From: an uncultured Sphingobacteriales bacterium
GTDB lineage: Bacteria > Bacteroidota > Bacteroidia > Chitinophagales > Chitinophagaceae
Length of the DNA: 9,800 nt
Assembly: GCA_946887085.1 (NCBI GenBank)
Contig: CAMPKG010000107.1
Location: forward strand, 1 to 9,800
Direction: 5' to 3'
Shown here piece by piece: positions 1 to 6,280 of this stretch. The notes under the pieces were generated by a model. That model saw only the letters and a program-made list of their open reading frames with translations. It searched no databases and had not been told where the DNA came from. Both the position numbers and the translations under genes were made by a program. Every line of letters begins with the position of its first letter. The stretch's first letter is position 1.

Positions 1-288
1 GCCTACACGCATCAGCGTCAATGCAAGAAAACCGAGCGTGAATACCATACTGAGCAGTGCCATGGTGCGCTGGCGCTTGCGGTTGCCGAACATAAAGATG
101 GCGGCAAACGGCAGTATGGTAATGACCAGCGCTAGCAGTAGCGAAGGAAAATGATCGTTCACTTTGATATAGTGTACCGCGGCAGCGCCATTCACTGTCA
201 CATCTGCATGGTATTGATCGAAAAAGAACAGCCCCGCGTTGGCGAGCGCCGCCAGGAATAGCCACAGGCTTTGAATGCGTTGTATCAT
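1..288 (-). CDS. DUF4293 family membrane protein, C-terminus off the window
   Basis: The minus strand reads from an ATG at 288-286 through 96 open codons to the window edge, so the C-terminus is missing. The protein begins MIQRIQSLWLFLAALANAG, which matches the characteristic MIQRIQ start of DUF4293, a small polytopic inner-membrane family typical of Bacteroidetes whose function is unknown to me. Visible hydrophobic segments lie at about residues 6-24, 47-66 and 74-92; a basic patch (NRKRQR) follows the second. Family members are about 140-150 residues, so roughly one third is missing. It lies 41 bp downstream of serS on the same strand, so it may be cotranscribed, but a full TAnnTTTG match (minus strand, 303-296) 7 nt before its ATG suggests its own promoter too. 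The family call rests on the N-terminal signature and the topology. Confidence 0.82.
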   Translation of the reverse strand, partial: MIQRIQSLWLFLAALANAGLFFFDQYHADVTVNGAAAVHYIKVNDHFPSLLLALVITILPFAAIFMFGNRKRQRTMALLSMVFTLGFLALTLMRVG

Positions 289-295
289 GATAATT

Positions 296-303
296 CAAAA
301 GTA
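296..303 (-). promoter_or_regulatory. -7 promoter box TACTTTTG of the DUF4293 gene
   Basis: On the minus strand these bases read TACTTTTG, an exact match to the Bacteroidetes -7 consensus TAnnTTTG. Only 7 nt separate the box from the ATG at 288, so the transcript would have almost no leader. No TTG sits at the usual 17-23 nt further upstream, which lowers confidence. The box is embedded in the TTTTGAATTTTG-type repeat described separately. Confidence 0.45.
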
Positions 304-322
304 AAAAGCCAAAATTCAAAAA
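296..322 (-). repeat. TTTTGAATTTTG-type heptad repeat before the DUF4293 start
   Basis: Read on the minus strand this stretch contains TTTTGAATTTTG, then GCTTTTTAC, then TTTTG, and continues AATT toward the start codon. It shares TTTTGAATTTTG[A/G]CTTTT with the tandem repeat at 6865-6892 that lies immediately upstream of the transketolase gene in the same orientation relative to the start. The shared block is seen directly; any function is unknown. Confidence 0.55.
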
Positions 323-329
323 CCTATTA

Positions 330-1601
330 TTATTTGATCATATCGCTGCCGAAATAGGAGTGCAGCGCGGCGGGCAGTTTGATGCCTTCCGGTGTTTGGT
401 TATTCTCCAGCAGGCAGGCCATGATGCGCGGCAATGCCAGCGAGCTGCCGTTGAGCGTATGTACCAGCTGCGCTTTACCATCGTTGCCCTTGTAGCGTAT
501 CTTCATCCTGTTCGACTGGAAGACTTCAAAATTAGAAACCGAGCTTACCTCCAGCCAACGCTCCTGCGCAGCGCTGTACACTTCAAAATCATAAGTAAGT
601 GCAGACGTGAAGCTCATATCGCCGCCGCAGAGGCGCAGTATGCGGTATTGCAACCCAAGATTTTGGAGCAGTTGTTCCACATGGTCTACCATGCCCTGGT
701 GTGCTTCGTAGCTTTTATCAGGATGCACGAGCTGCACTACTTCCACCTTATCAAACTGGTGTACACGGTTCAGGCCACGCACATCTTTACCATAAGAACC
801 GGCCTCGCGACGGAAGCAAGGAGTGTATGCCGTCATCTTCACCGGCAGTTCCGATTCCGGGATAATGGTGTCGCGGTACACATTCGTAACAGGTACTTCC
901 GCGGTTGGTATCAGGTAAAAACCATCAACAGTTACGTGATACATTTGCCCTTCTTTGTCGGGTAACTGTCCTGTACCGTAGGCAGTTGCTTCGTTCACCA
1001 TGTAGGGAGGATAATACTCCTTGTATCCTGCATCAATATTATAGTTCAGGAAGTAGTTGATAAGTGAGCGCTGCAATTTAGCGCCTTGCCCAATGTACAC
1101 GGGGAAACCGCTGCCGGTTATTTTATTGCCGAGCTCAAAATCTACGAGGTTGTATTTTTCCATCAGCTCCCAGTGCGGGAGCTTCTGCGCGCTGAGGTCG
1201 GGAGTTGAACCGCCTGTTTTTATTACTTCATTCTCTTCAGGAGTTTTACCCGCGGGCACACTGCTGTGCGGCAGGTTAGGTATTCTTACCACCACATCAT
1301 GCAGTTCTTCTTCCAGCTCAGCCAGTTTTGCCGAGAGGTCTTTGGTTTTGTCTTTGTTAAGCGCAACCTGTGCTTTCAGATGTTCGGCCTCATCTTTTTC
1401 GCCTTTGGCCATCAACTGCCCTATTCTTTTCGATGCTGAATTGATGGCAGCGAGTATATTATCATTCTCCGCCTGCAGGTGCCTGCGGCGTTCGTCCAGC
1501 TCTATGATCTTGTCAACCAGTTCAGTTTCTTTGAAGTTTTTCTTCTTCAGTCCTTCCAGTACCAGTTCCTTGTTTTGCCTGAATAATTGTATGGGCAGCA
1601 T
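330..1601 (-). CDS. serS: Seryl-tRNA synthetase
   Basis: This cytoplasmic class II aminoacyl-tRNA synthetase charges tRNA-Ser (and tRNA-Sec where present) with serine. The 423-residue length is normal for bacterial SerRS. Residues about 27-105 form the charged, heptad-rich N-terminal coiled-coil arm that grips the long variable arm of tRNA-Ser. The catalytic domain follows: the serine-binding TAE at 233-235 (IPTAEVP), motif 2 at 263-285 with FRREAGS and RVHQFDKVE, and motif 3 at 384-399 with NGSSLALPR and LLENNQ. The motif 3 wording SSLALPR, instead of the common SGLAVGR, fits what I know of Bacteroidetes SerRS. The ATG at 1601-1599 gives the conserved MLPIQLFRQN start and lies 17 nt after a consensus -7 box. 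The gene is divergent from the epimerase gene, with DUF4293 downstream. Confidence 0.98.
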   Translation of the reverse strand: MLPIQLFRQNKELVLEGLKKKNFKETELVDKIIELDERRRHLQAENDNILAAINSASKRIGQLMAKGEKDEAEHLKAQVALNKDKTKDLSAKLAELEEELHDVVVRIPNLPHSSVPAGKTPEENEVIKTGGSTPDLSAQKLPHWELMEKYNLVDFELGNKITGSGFPVYIGQGAKLQRSLINYFLNYNIDAGYKEYYPPYMVNEATAYGTGQLPDKEGQMYHVTVDGFYLIPTAEVPVTNVYRDTIIPESELPVKMTAYTPCFRREAGSYGKDVRGLNRVHQFDKVEVVQLVHPDKSYEAHQGMVDHVEQLLQNLGLQYRILRLCGGDMSFTSALTYDFEVYSAAQERWLEVSSVSNFEVFQSNRMKIRYKGNDGKAQLVHTLNGSSLALPRIMACLLENNQTPEGIKLPAALHSYFGSDMIK

Positions 1602-1618
1602 ATTTTTCTATTGTGCCG

Positions 1619-1626
1619 CAAATATA
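1619..1626 (-). promoter_or_regulatory. -7 promoter box TATATTTG of serS
   Basis: The minus strand reads TATATTTG, an exact TAnnTTTG match, with 17 nt between it and the serS ATG. The same octamer is used at 6211-6218 and 9063-9070. No convincing -33 TTG is seen at the right distance. Confidence 0.55.
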
Positions 1627-1691
1627 AAGCAGTTTGCCATAGGTGCAGGTAAAAGCCGCTCCCGCACTGCCCCGAACAGTAATTTATTTGC

Positions 1692-1698
1692 TAATTTG
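1692..1698 (+). promoter_or_regulatory. Imperfect -7-like box of the epimerase gene
   Basis: TAATTTG lies 16 nt before the ATG at 1715 and is one base shorter than TAnnTTTG. The overlapping CTAATTTG keeps the spacing but loses the first two consensus bases. A second TTTATTTG lies at 1683-1690. This is a weak call based mainly on position in the 113-bp divergent gap between serS and this gene. Confidence 0.25.
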
Positions 1699-1714
1699 TA
1701 GTTTATCACCACAT

Positions 1715-2818
1715 ATGCTGATTGACAGGATAGAAATATACCACGCCAAAACGCGACTGAATGAGCCGTTTACCATTTCGCTGGGCACATTTCACTACGC
1801 CGACAATGTGCTCGTAATTATAAAAACCGATGAAGGCCTGACCGGCTTCGGCGAATGCAGCCCTCTTATGTCGATAAACGGGGAGAGTTATGATACCTGT
1901 ATGGCCGTTGGCAAGTACCTGGCCAAGGGATTGAAAGGTAAAAACCCGTTGGATATAGCAGGTTGCACCCAAATAATGAACTCGATCATCTATGGCAATG
2001 CCAGCATCAAGAGCGCATTCGATATGGCACTGTATGATATTGCAGCGCAGCATGCAGGCAAGCCGTTGTACAAATTCCTGAAGGGCAAGAATCGAACGAT
2101 TGTTACCGACTATACGGTATCCTTTGGCGAACCCAGGAAAATGGCAGCAGATGCACTGGCAATAAAGGAGCAAGGTTATACCATCATCAAAGTGAAACTT
2201 GGCGGCAAGCCCGCAGAAGACATCCGCAGGATAAAGCTGGTAAGGAAACAGATAGGTAACGACATCCCGCTGGTGATAGACGCCAACCAGGGATGGGATA
2301 AGGATTCAGCACCTGAAGTCCTTTCCATTCTTGCCGCATATAACATCTTGTTTTGCGAAGAGCCTATACCTCGATGGGATTTTATGAATCTGCCGCGTGT
2401 GCAGCAGCAAAGCCCGATACCTATAATGGCTGATGAATCCTGCGGCGACCATCATGATGCAGAAAGGTTAATACGACTCAAAGCCTGCCAGTTCTTCAAC
2501 ATCAAGCTGGGCAAGTCCGGTGGCATTTTCGATGCGCTCAAGATCATTAGACTTGCCGAGGCGGCAGGTATTAAGATACAGCTCGGGGGTTTCCTTGAAT
2601 CAAGACTGGCTTTCACGGCGGCTTCGCATCTTGCTATGGTCAGCGACAGTATTGAGTTCTTTGATTTCGATACTGCGATCATGCACAAAGAAGATCACGT
2701 GCGGGGTGGCATCAGTTATCATGAGAACGGCCGGATAGAATTGCCTGACGGGAACGGACTAGGGGCAACTGTTGACACAAAATACCTGAAGACGCTCGAT
2801 AAGATCGTTGTGCGTTAG
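1715..2818 (+). CDS. Dipeptide epimerase, enolase superfamily (L-Ala-D/L-Glu epimerase-like)
   Basis: This 367-residue member of the muconate-lactonizing subgroup of the enolase superfamily is predicted to epimerise a dipeptide at its C-terminal residue in the cytoplasm, typically L-Ala-D-Glu released from murein. The acid-base lysines are in the KVK motif (K159, K161) and at K264 (NIKLGKSGG). Mg2+ ligands are D189 (VIDANQGW), E215 (CEEP) and D240 (MADES). E295 sits in the GGFLES motif and D317-F-D319 forms the DxD motif that binds the dipeptide amino group in this family. The reading frame is open to a GTG at 1643, but the ATG at 1715 gives the family-like start MLIDRIEIYH and is preferred. 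Bacteroidetes homologues include enzymes for hydrophobic dipeptides, so the exact substrate cannot be read from the sequence. The gene runs convergently into the DUF2750 gene with 2 bp between stops. Confidence 0.9.
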   Translation: MLIDRIEIYHAKTRLNEPFTISLGTFHYADNVLVIIKTDEGLTGFGECSPLMSINGESYDTCMAVGKYLAKGLKGKNPLDIAGCTQIMNSIIYGNASIKSAFDMALYDIAAQHAGKPLYKFLKGKNRTIVTDYTVSFGEPRKMAADALAIKEQGYTIIKVKLGGKPAEDIRRIKLVRKQIGNDIPLVIDANQGWDKDSAPEVLSILAAYNILFCEEPIPRWDFMNLPRVQQQSPIPIMADESCGDHHDAERLIRLKACQFFNIKLGKSGGIFDALKIIRLAEAAGIKIQLGGFLESRLAFTAASHLAMVSDSIEFFDFDTAIMHKEDHVRGGISYHENGRIELPDGNGLGATVDTKYLKTLDKIVVR

Positions 2819-2820
2819 CA

Positions 2821-3213
2821 CTATTCACTATCCTCCAGCTCTTCTGCAAGATCGCGCAGAAATTCTTCCCTGTCTACCACGAACCCGATTCCCCCGTTTA
2901 CGGAAAATACATTGAACAGGCAGCCGGCTTTCGTAATGAGTGGCAAGAGCTTATTCTCAAATTCTTCCAGGCTTATCGCCTTTGGTTCATAACCTTCCCA
3001 TGCTCCTGATGCTTCCCTCGCTGCAAACACTTCAGCAGGCCATAAAGAGAACAGTACCTGCTCCTGCACATCCGCCAGCGCCCATTCATCGCCTTTTTTC
3101 AGCGAGTACATTTCCCCGAACTCCGCAGCTTTCTCTACCAGATATTGATAACGGTCAAAAGCCGCTAACGCGGTTGCTGTTTCAATTTCTTTATCTGTCG
3201 GTTCAAAGCTCAT
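2821..3213 (-). CDS. DUF2750 family protein
   Basis: This 130-residue acidic soluble protein has no signal peptide or membrane segment. The order of conserved pieces matches DUF2750: a helical N-terminus with the family-like YLVEKAAEFGEMYSLKKGDEW core at about 23-44 (aromatic and acidic), LFSLWPAEVFA at 54-64, WEGYEPKAISLEEFENKLLP at 72-91, then a hydrophobic strand and GGIGFVVDREEFLRDL at 107-122. The biochemical role of the family is unknown to me. The ATG at 3213-3211 begins MSFEPTDKEIE. A -7-like TATGTTTT lies 14 nt upstream on the minus strand (3235-3228; 7 of 8 consensus bases counting the two free positions). The gene is divergent from the EamA transporter gene across 54 bp and convergent with the epimerase gene. 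Confidence 0.82.
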   Translation of the reverse strand: MSFEPTDKEIETATALAAFDRYQYLVEKAAEFGEMYSLKKGDEWALADVQEQVLFSLWPAEVFAAREASGAWEGYEPKAISLEEFENKLLPLITKAGCLFNVFSVNGGIGFVVDREEFLRDLAEELEDSE

Positions 3214-3254
3214 GGTGTAAAACTATGAAAACATATTCGTCGTTACGATTAGCT

Positions 3255-3262
3255 TACCTTTG
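3255..3262 (+). promoter_or_regulatory. -7 promoter box TACCTTTG of the EamA transporter gene
   Basis: TACCTTTG matches TAnnTTTG exactly and ends only 5 nt before the GTG start at 3268. Because transcription from this class of promoter begins a few nt after the box, the mRNA is expected to start at or within a few bases of the start codon. No clean -33 TTG is visible; TTCG at 3236-3239 is the nearest, at a short spacing. Confidence 0.55.
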
Positions 3263-3267
3263 CGGCC

Positions 3268-4167
3268 GTGAACGATAAGCTGAAAGCGCACCTGGCGCTA
3301 TTGGGAGCTAATGTTTTTTATGGTGCAGGTTTTACGGTGGCCAAAGCCGTCATGCCGCGGCTTATAGAACCATTAGGATTTATTTTCATCCGCGTAACCG
3401 TAGTGATGCTGTTGTTCTGGTTCAGCTTTTTTGGCGGAGATAAATTCAGGGCCAAGATCGCGAAGAAGGATTGGGGAATATTGGTGCTCGGCGGCCTGTT
3501 TGGCGTAGCGCTCAACCAGATGCTGTTCTTCCTCGGCCTCAACCTGACGTTCCCGATTCACGCCTCGCTTATCATGATGAGCACGCCGTTGCTTATTACC
3601 GTCATATCCATCTTCATTCTCAGAGAGCGTATAGGCTGGGATAAATCATTGGGCCTGCTGCTGGGTATAGGCGGTGCTTTTTTGCTGATGAGCGCGGGAA
3701 AGGAACTGACCATGACGGGCAGCTCGGCGCTTGGCGACCTTTTAGTTTTCCTGAATGCGGCCTCCTATGCAGTGTACCTTGTGCTCATTAAGCCGTTGAT
3801 GCAGCGCTATCGTCCCATCATTGTCATCCGCTGGGTGTTTTTCTTCGGCTTTCTCTTTGTGCTGCCGTTTGGCGGACCGCAGTTTGCTGCTGTTGACTGG
3901 TCCTTATTCAGTTTCAACGATTACCTCGCAGTTGGGTTCATTGTTATTTGCTGCACCTTCTTTACCTACCTGTGGAATGTATATGCACTCCGTCACCTGC
4001 CGCCATCAACGGCAGGCGCATACATTTACCTGCAGCCGATATTTGCTGCTATCATTTCCATGCTGGGTATCGGTGAGCAGCTGACCTGGGTAAAGATCGT
4101 TTCAACTGTGCTGATATTCGCCGGTGTTTACCTTGTAAATTTTGGGGTCAAACGGCAAGTTAAATAG
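3268..4167 (+). CDS. EamA/DMT-family transporter, GTG start
   Basis: This 299-residue integral membrane protein has two tandem EamA repeats (about residues 6-141 and 153-292) and about ten hydrophobic helices, the standard drug/metabolite transporter layout. Such proteins export or exchange amino acids, nucleosides, sugars or drugs; the substrate cannot be predicted here. Recognisable repeat features include LNLTFPIHASLIMMSTPLL and LRERI at the end of the first half and RHLPPSTAGAYIYLQPIFAA in the second. An in-frame TAG at 3250-3252 rules out any longer protein, and the next ATG codon would remove the first helix, so the GTG at 3268 is the only start that keeps the fold. The consensus -7 box ends 5 nt before this GTG, pointing to a leaderless message. 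It is divergent from the DUF2750 gene. Confidence 0.93.
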   Translation: MNDKLKAHLALLGANVFYGAGFTVAKAVMPRLIEPLGFIFIRVTVVMLLFWFSFFGGDKFRAKIAKKDWGILVLGGLFGVALNQMLFFLGLNLTFPIHASLIMMSTPLLITVISIFILRERIGWDKSLGLLLGIGGAFLLMSAGKELTMTGSSALGDLLVFLNAASYAVYLVLIKPLMQRYRPIIVIRWVFFFGFLFVLPFGGPQFAAVDWSLFSFNDYLAVGFIVICCTFFTYLWNVYALRHLPPSTAGAYIYLQPIFAAIISMLGIGEQLTWVKIVSTVLIFAGVYLVNFGVKRQVK

Positions 4168-4204
4168 GCCCACGAATGCGCTTTCTTTTTAAGAAGATGA
4201 TGAT

Positions 4205-4212
4205 TATTTTTA
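4205..4212 (+). promoter_or_regulatory. Weak -7-like box upstream of the unknown two-gene unit
   Basis: TATTTTTA differs from TAnnTTTG only at the last base and lies 21 nt before the ATG at 4234, in the 66-bp gap after the transporter gene. No strong terminator hairpin is seen in that gap, so read-through from the transporter is also possible. Confidence 0.25.
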
Positions 4213-4233
4213 TTAGCTCACTATAAATTACCT

Positions 4234-4884
4234 ATGAAGAAAAAAATCCTGGTCGCTGTGTCTTTATTGTTATTTGCCGGTTTAGTTTACCTGGCTTTTA
4301 ACTGGAAACCTTTGTTTCTCAGTTGGGCAGGCTATGTGGCGCCTAAAGCTGAAAGCACAGCTGCAATAGTTGACTATGCTGAAACACACCGGATAAACGC
4401 CCCTTACCTGGCTATAGCCGCGGGGAAACGGGAATATAATTACCTGTCGAAAAATTTCGGTGTACCGGGTATTATTATTTTTAATAAGCGGCAGCTGCCA
4501 ATAAAAAGCAGTGCCGGAACTAGTTGTACAGGCGTAGCGCACGACTTCCTAAACAAATTGGGGTCAGTTGACAGTTTCCAGGTTGATTCCAGTAACCTCT
4601 CCATTAGGTCTTTGACGGATATTCTCTCCAGGGTGAAATTCCTGAAGCAGGATTCTGCTGCTTTAGTATCGGTTTTAAGTGGTGACGTTGACTACATTGC
4701 AGTGCACAGCTGGGCTAAATACTTGCCAAAGCAATCGCAGGCAATGGCCGGTGTTTTGAACAAGGTCGATTTCAACAAGAAGAAGATCGCGCTCGTTTCG
4801 TTAAATCTCGATTATTCTGACCTGTGGATGAGTCAGGACAGCCTTGACAAAGATTTTCAGGAAATGGAAATTCAATTTAAATAG
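4234..4884 (+). CDS. Exported or membrane-anchored protein of unknown function
   Basis: I do not recognise this 216-residue protein. It has a basic start (MKKK) and one hydrophobic segment at residues 5-22 with no clear signal-peptidase site or lipobox, so it is most likely an N-terminally anchored protein with a periplasmic domain. The soluble part has alternating strand-like hydrophobic stretches (PYLAIAAGK near 56-64, GVPGIIIFNK near 76-85, DYIAVHSWAKYL near 152-163, KKIALVSLNLDYSDLW near 182-197). This spacing is loosely reminiscent of a thioredoxin-like fold, but there is a single cysteine (C98) and no CxxC, so a disulfide role is not supported. A 65-residue membrane-protein gene starts 7 bp after its stop, suggesting the two are cotranscribed and may act together. 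Confidence 0.75.
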   Translation: MKKKILVAVSLLLFAGLVYLAFNWKPLFLSWAGYVAPKAESTAAIVDYAETHRINAPYLAIAAGKREYNYLSKNFGVPGIIIFNKRQLPIKSSAGTSCTGVAHDFLNKLGSVDSFQVDSSNLSIRSLTDILSRVKFLKQDSAALVSVLSGDVDYIAVHSWAKYLPKQSQAMAGVLNKVDFNKKKIALVSLNLDYSDLWMSQDSLDKDFQEMEIQFK

Positions 4885-4891
4885 CTGCCGT

Positions 4892-5089
4892 ATGAGAGCA
4901 CGTCCGTTTCTCCTCCAATGGTTATTGACGCTTATTATTCTTTTTGCTACAGAGGCGATATTTGATCTGATCGTCGGCGACATCGAAACGATAACTTCCG
5001 GACGAAGGATCATCTGGATACTGATAGTGAGTCTGGCGCTCACTGCCATGTTTTATAAAATAGAAGGATGCGAAGAACATGTAGCGTGA
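4892..5089 (+). CDS. Small two-helix membrane protein
   Basis: The 65-residue protein has two hydrophobic helices at about residues 6-23 (FLLQWLLTLIILFATEAIF) and 35-51 (IIWILIVSLALTAMFY), joined by an acidic loop (LIVGDIETITSGRR) and followed by a short polar tail (EGCEEHVA). The frame is open upstream to 4844, which would overlap the preceding gene by 41 bp. The ATG at 4892 is preferred because it lies 7 bp after that gene's stop and begins directly before the first helix. I recognise no family. The tight spacing suggests cotranslation and shared function with the anchored protein upstream; the unit ends at the palindromic terminator at 5117-5138. Confidence 0.6.
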   Translation: MRARPFLLQWLLTLIILFATEAIFDLIVGDIETITSGRRIIWILIVSLALTAMFYKIEGCEEHVA

Positions 5090-5116
5090 TAACTCGTTAA
5101 GATTTCATGACAATAA

Positions 5117-5138
5117 TAAGCCCGGCATGCCGGGCTTA
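5117..5138. terminator. Bidirectional palindromic terminator between convergent genes
   Basis: The arms TAAGCCCGGCA and TGCCGGGCTTA form a perfect 22-bp palindrome without an unpaired centre, midway between the plus-strand stop at 5089 and the minus-strand stop at 5160. A-T-rich tracts on both sides (TTAAAATTTTC on plus, TTATTATTG on minus) would allow termination in both directions, although neither is a long pure T run. Confidence 0.75.
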
Positions 5139-5139
5139 A

Positions 5140-5157
5140 AATTTTCTTAGGAAAATT
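5140..5157. terminator. A-T hairpin next to the 5117-5138 terminator
   Basis: AATTTTC, loop TTAG, GAAAATT make a 7-bp stem that ends 2 bp before the stop codon of the LamG gene. It follows the GC-rich palindrome directly. Its A-T content makes it weak on its own; it may help release transcripts arriving from the left. Confidence 0.35.
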
Positions 5158-5159
5158 CA

Positions 5160-6197
5160 CTACTGCCGCTGCACTACGACCCTGTATGTTTTAGTTTCTC
5201 CCTCCGATGCTAGTTTCACGAAGTAAATCCCTTCTGCAACATCCGCCAGATCAATTTTTTCTTTCAACTGGCCTGCTCTCGCCATAGTAATAGTTCTGTA
5301 AACGGGTTGTCCTACAATATTGTACACCTCAACTGTCAAAGATCCGTCGTTCACCGGGCCCTCCAGTGTAAATACGCCGGTATTGGGATTGGGGAAAACA
5401 CTGAGCCCTATCCCTGCTGACGCTATGTCACTGACTGAAGTGGGGCTATCGAGCGCATTATATTTCACTATCTCGCTGTCGGCAAGAACCCGGTTATAGA
5501 TACGCAGATCATCTATTACGCCTTTGAACCAGTAAGGATACTGTGCTACATTGCCGAAAATGGTACCACCAATGCTAAGACTATCTTTGCTCGTGCCTAT
5601 AGCTGTCACTGAGTTAGGTATAGCAGTCGACTTCAGCTGTCCATTTACATAAACCTTGAACTTAGCTCCGTCGAAAGTAGTTACGACGCTATACCATTGA
5701 TTTGTATGAACGGCAGGTGAATATTGCCAGGGAGCATGAGGCGGGTAATTTGATGGCCCCGCGCCTGTATGAAATAAGTAATTATTGGTGTCTGCATTTG
5801 AACAGGAGCTATCATAAGCATTGTCGAAAAAATCGAGATAATAGTTCCCGGTGGTATTCATTTCACCCCTGGTGAGCAGTATGCTTATCTGGCAGGTGTT
5901 GGTATAGAAACCTTCTGGTTTTACCAATGCACACAGTGAATAATTGACAAGGTTAAGATCGCTTGTATACGGAGCCGTGATATGGCTTGTGTCCGAACCA
6001 TTAAATCTCACTGCGGTGTTAACATTCCCTGCGCGGCCTGTGGTAAATGTCACGTTATTCATCGTGCCGTTGTGACCGTTGCCGGTGCTGTCGAAGGCAT
6101 TGCCTGTGAACAGCCAGTGGGCGACCAGGCCGTTATTCGATTGGCTAAATCCTGCCAACGGTAACAGGGTCAGAGCAATAAGTAAAGCAGCTTTCAT
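5160..6197 (-). CDS. Secreted LamG-domain protein with type IX secretion sorting domain
   Basis: This 345-residue protein has an Sec signal peptide (residues 1-18 or so, MKAALLIALTLLPLAGFSQS, cleavage likely after GFS). A LamG/concanavalin-A-like jelly-roll follows at about 24-247: GLVAHWLF and DSTGNGHNG at the start, QWYSVVTTFDGAKFKVYVNG at 167-186, and IDDLRIYNRVLADSEI at 228-243, the classic ending of this fold. Residues 265-345 are a type A T9SS C-terminal sorting domain (SVFPNPNTGVFTL, EVYNIVGQPVY, AEGIYFVKL, final basic VVQRQ). It is therefore expected to cross the outer membrane by the Por system and be released or attached to the cell surface. The LamG fold often binds glycans or proteins; no catalytic domain is present. 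Three cysteines (89, 102, 132) lie in the middle of the domain. A TTG-N20-TATATTTG promoter lies just upstream. Confidence 0.93.
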   Translation of the reverse strand: MKAALLIALTLLPLAGFSQSNNGLVAHWLFTGNAFDSTGNGHNGTMNNVTFTTGRAGNVNTAVRFNGSDTSHITAPYTSDLNLVNYSLCALVKPEGFYTNTCQISILLTRGEMNTTGNYYLDFFDNAYDSSCSNADTNNYLFHTGAGPSNYPPHAPWQYSPAVHTNQWYSVVTTFDGAKFKVYVNGQLKSTAIPNSVTAIGTSKDSLSIGGTIFGNVAQYPYWFKGVIDDLRIYNRVLADSEIVKYNALDSPTSVSDIASAGIGLSVFPNPNTGVFTLEGPVNDGSLTVEVYNIVGQPVYRTITMARAGQLKEKIDLADVAEGIYFVKLASEGETKTYRVVVQRQ

Positions 6198-6210
6198 AAG
6201 GGTCTTTTTA

Positions 6211-6241
6211 CAAATATAATAAAGTATCTTCCGAATTTCAA
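6211..6241 (-). promoter_or_regulatory. Promoter of the LamG/T9SS gene
   Basis: On the minus strand TTG (6241-6239) and TATATTTG (6218-6211) are 20 nt apart, matching the Bacteroidetes -33/-7 arrangement. The -7 box ends 13 nt before the ATG at 6197. Its -33 element is separated by 2 bp from the -33 element of a plus-strand promoter. Confidence 0.7.
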
Positions 6242-6243
6242 TC

Positions 6244-6274
6244 TTGGCGTGCAGATAAAATCTTCGTATTTTTG
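6244..6274 (+). promoter_or_regulatory. Strong plus-strand promoter with no annotated gene directly after it
   Basis: TTG (6244-6246), a 20-nt spacer and TATTTTTG (6267-6274) match the Bacteroidetes consensus fully. The first expected transcribed bases are near 6278-6281. The next recognised gene starts at 6493 and has its own full promoter, so this one appears to serve the 6281-6420 region: a small ORF, a small RNA or a long alternative leader. Confidence 0.65.
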
Positions 6275-6280
6275 TTATTA

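Noticed and set aside
360..965. Long plus-strand open frame (201 codons) inside serS
   Set aside because: It lies fully antisense to the conserved serS gene, its translation is low-complexity in pattern and matches nothing, and it has no promoter.
1057..1701. Plus-strand open frame of 214 codons opposite the serS N-terminus
   Set aside because: It is serine- and cysteine-rich, which is the typical shadow of a Glu/Lys-rich coiled-coil coding strand.
1643..1714. N-terminal extension of the epimerase from a GTG at 1643
   Set aside because: The extra 24 residues do not look like the family start, and the likely promoter lies inside this stretch.
4168..4233. Terminator after the EamA transporter gene
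   Set aside because: The T-rich CTTTCTTTTTAAGAAG has no stable stem, so no terminator is called in this gap.
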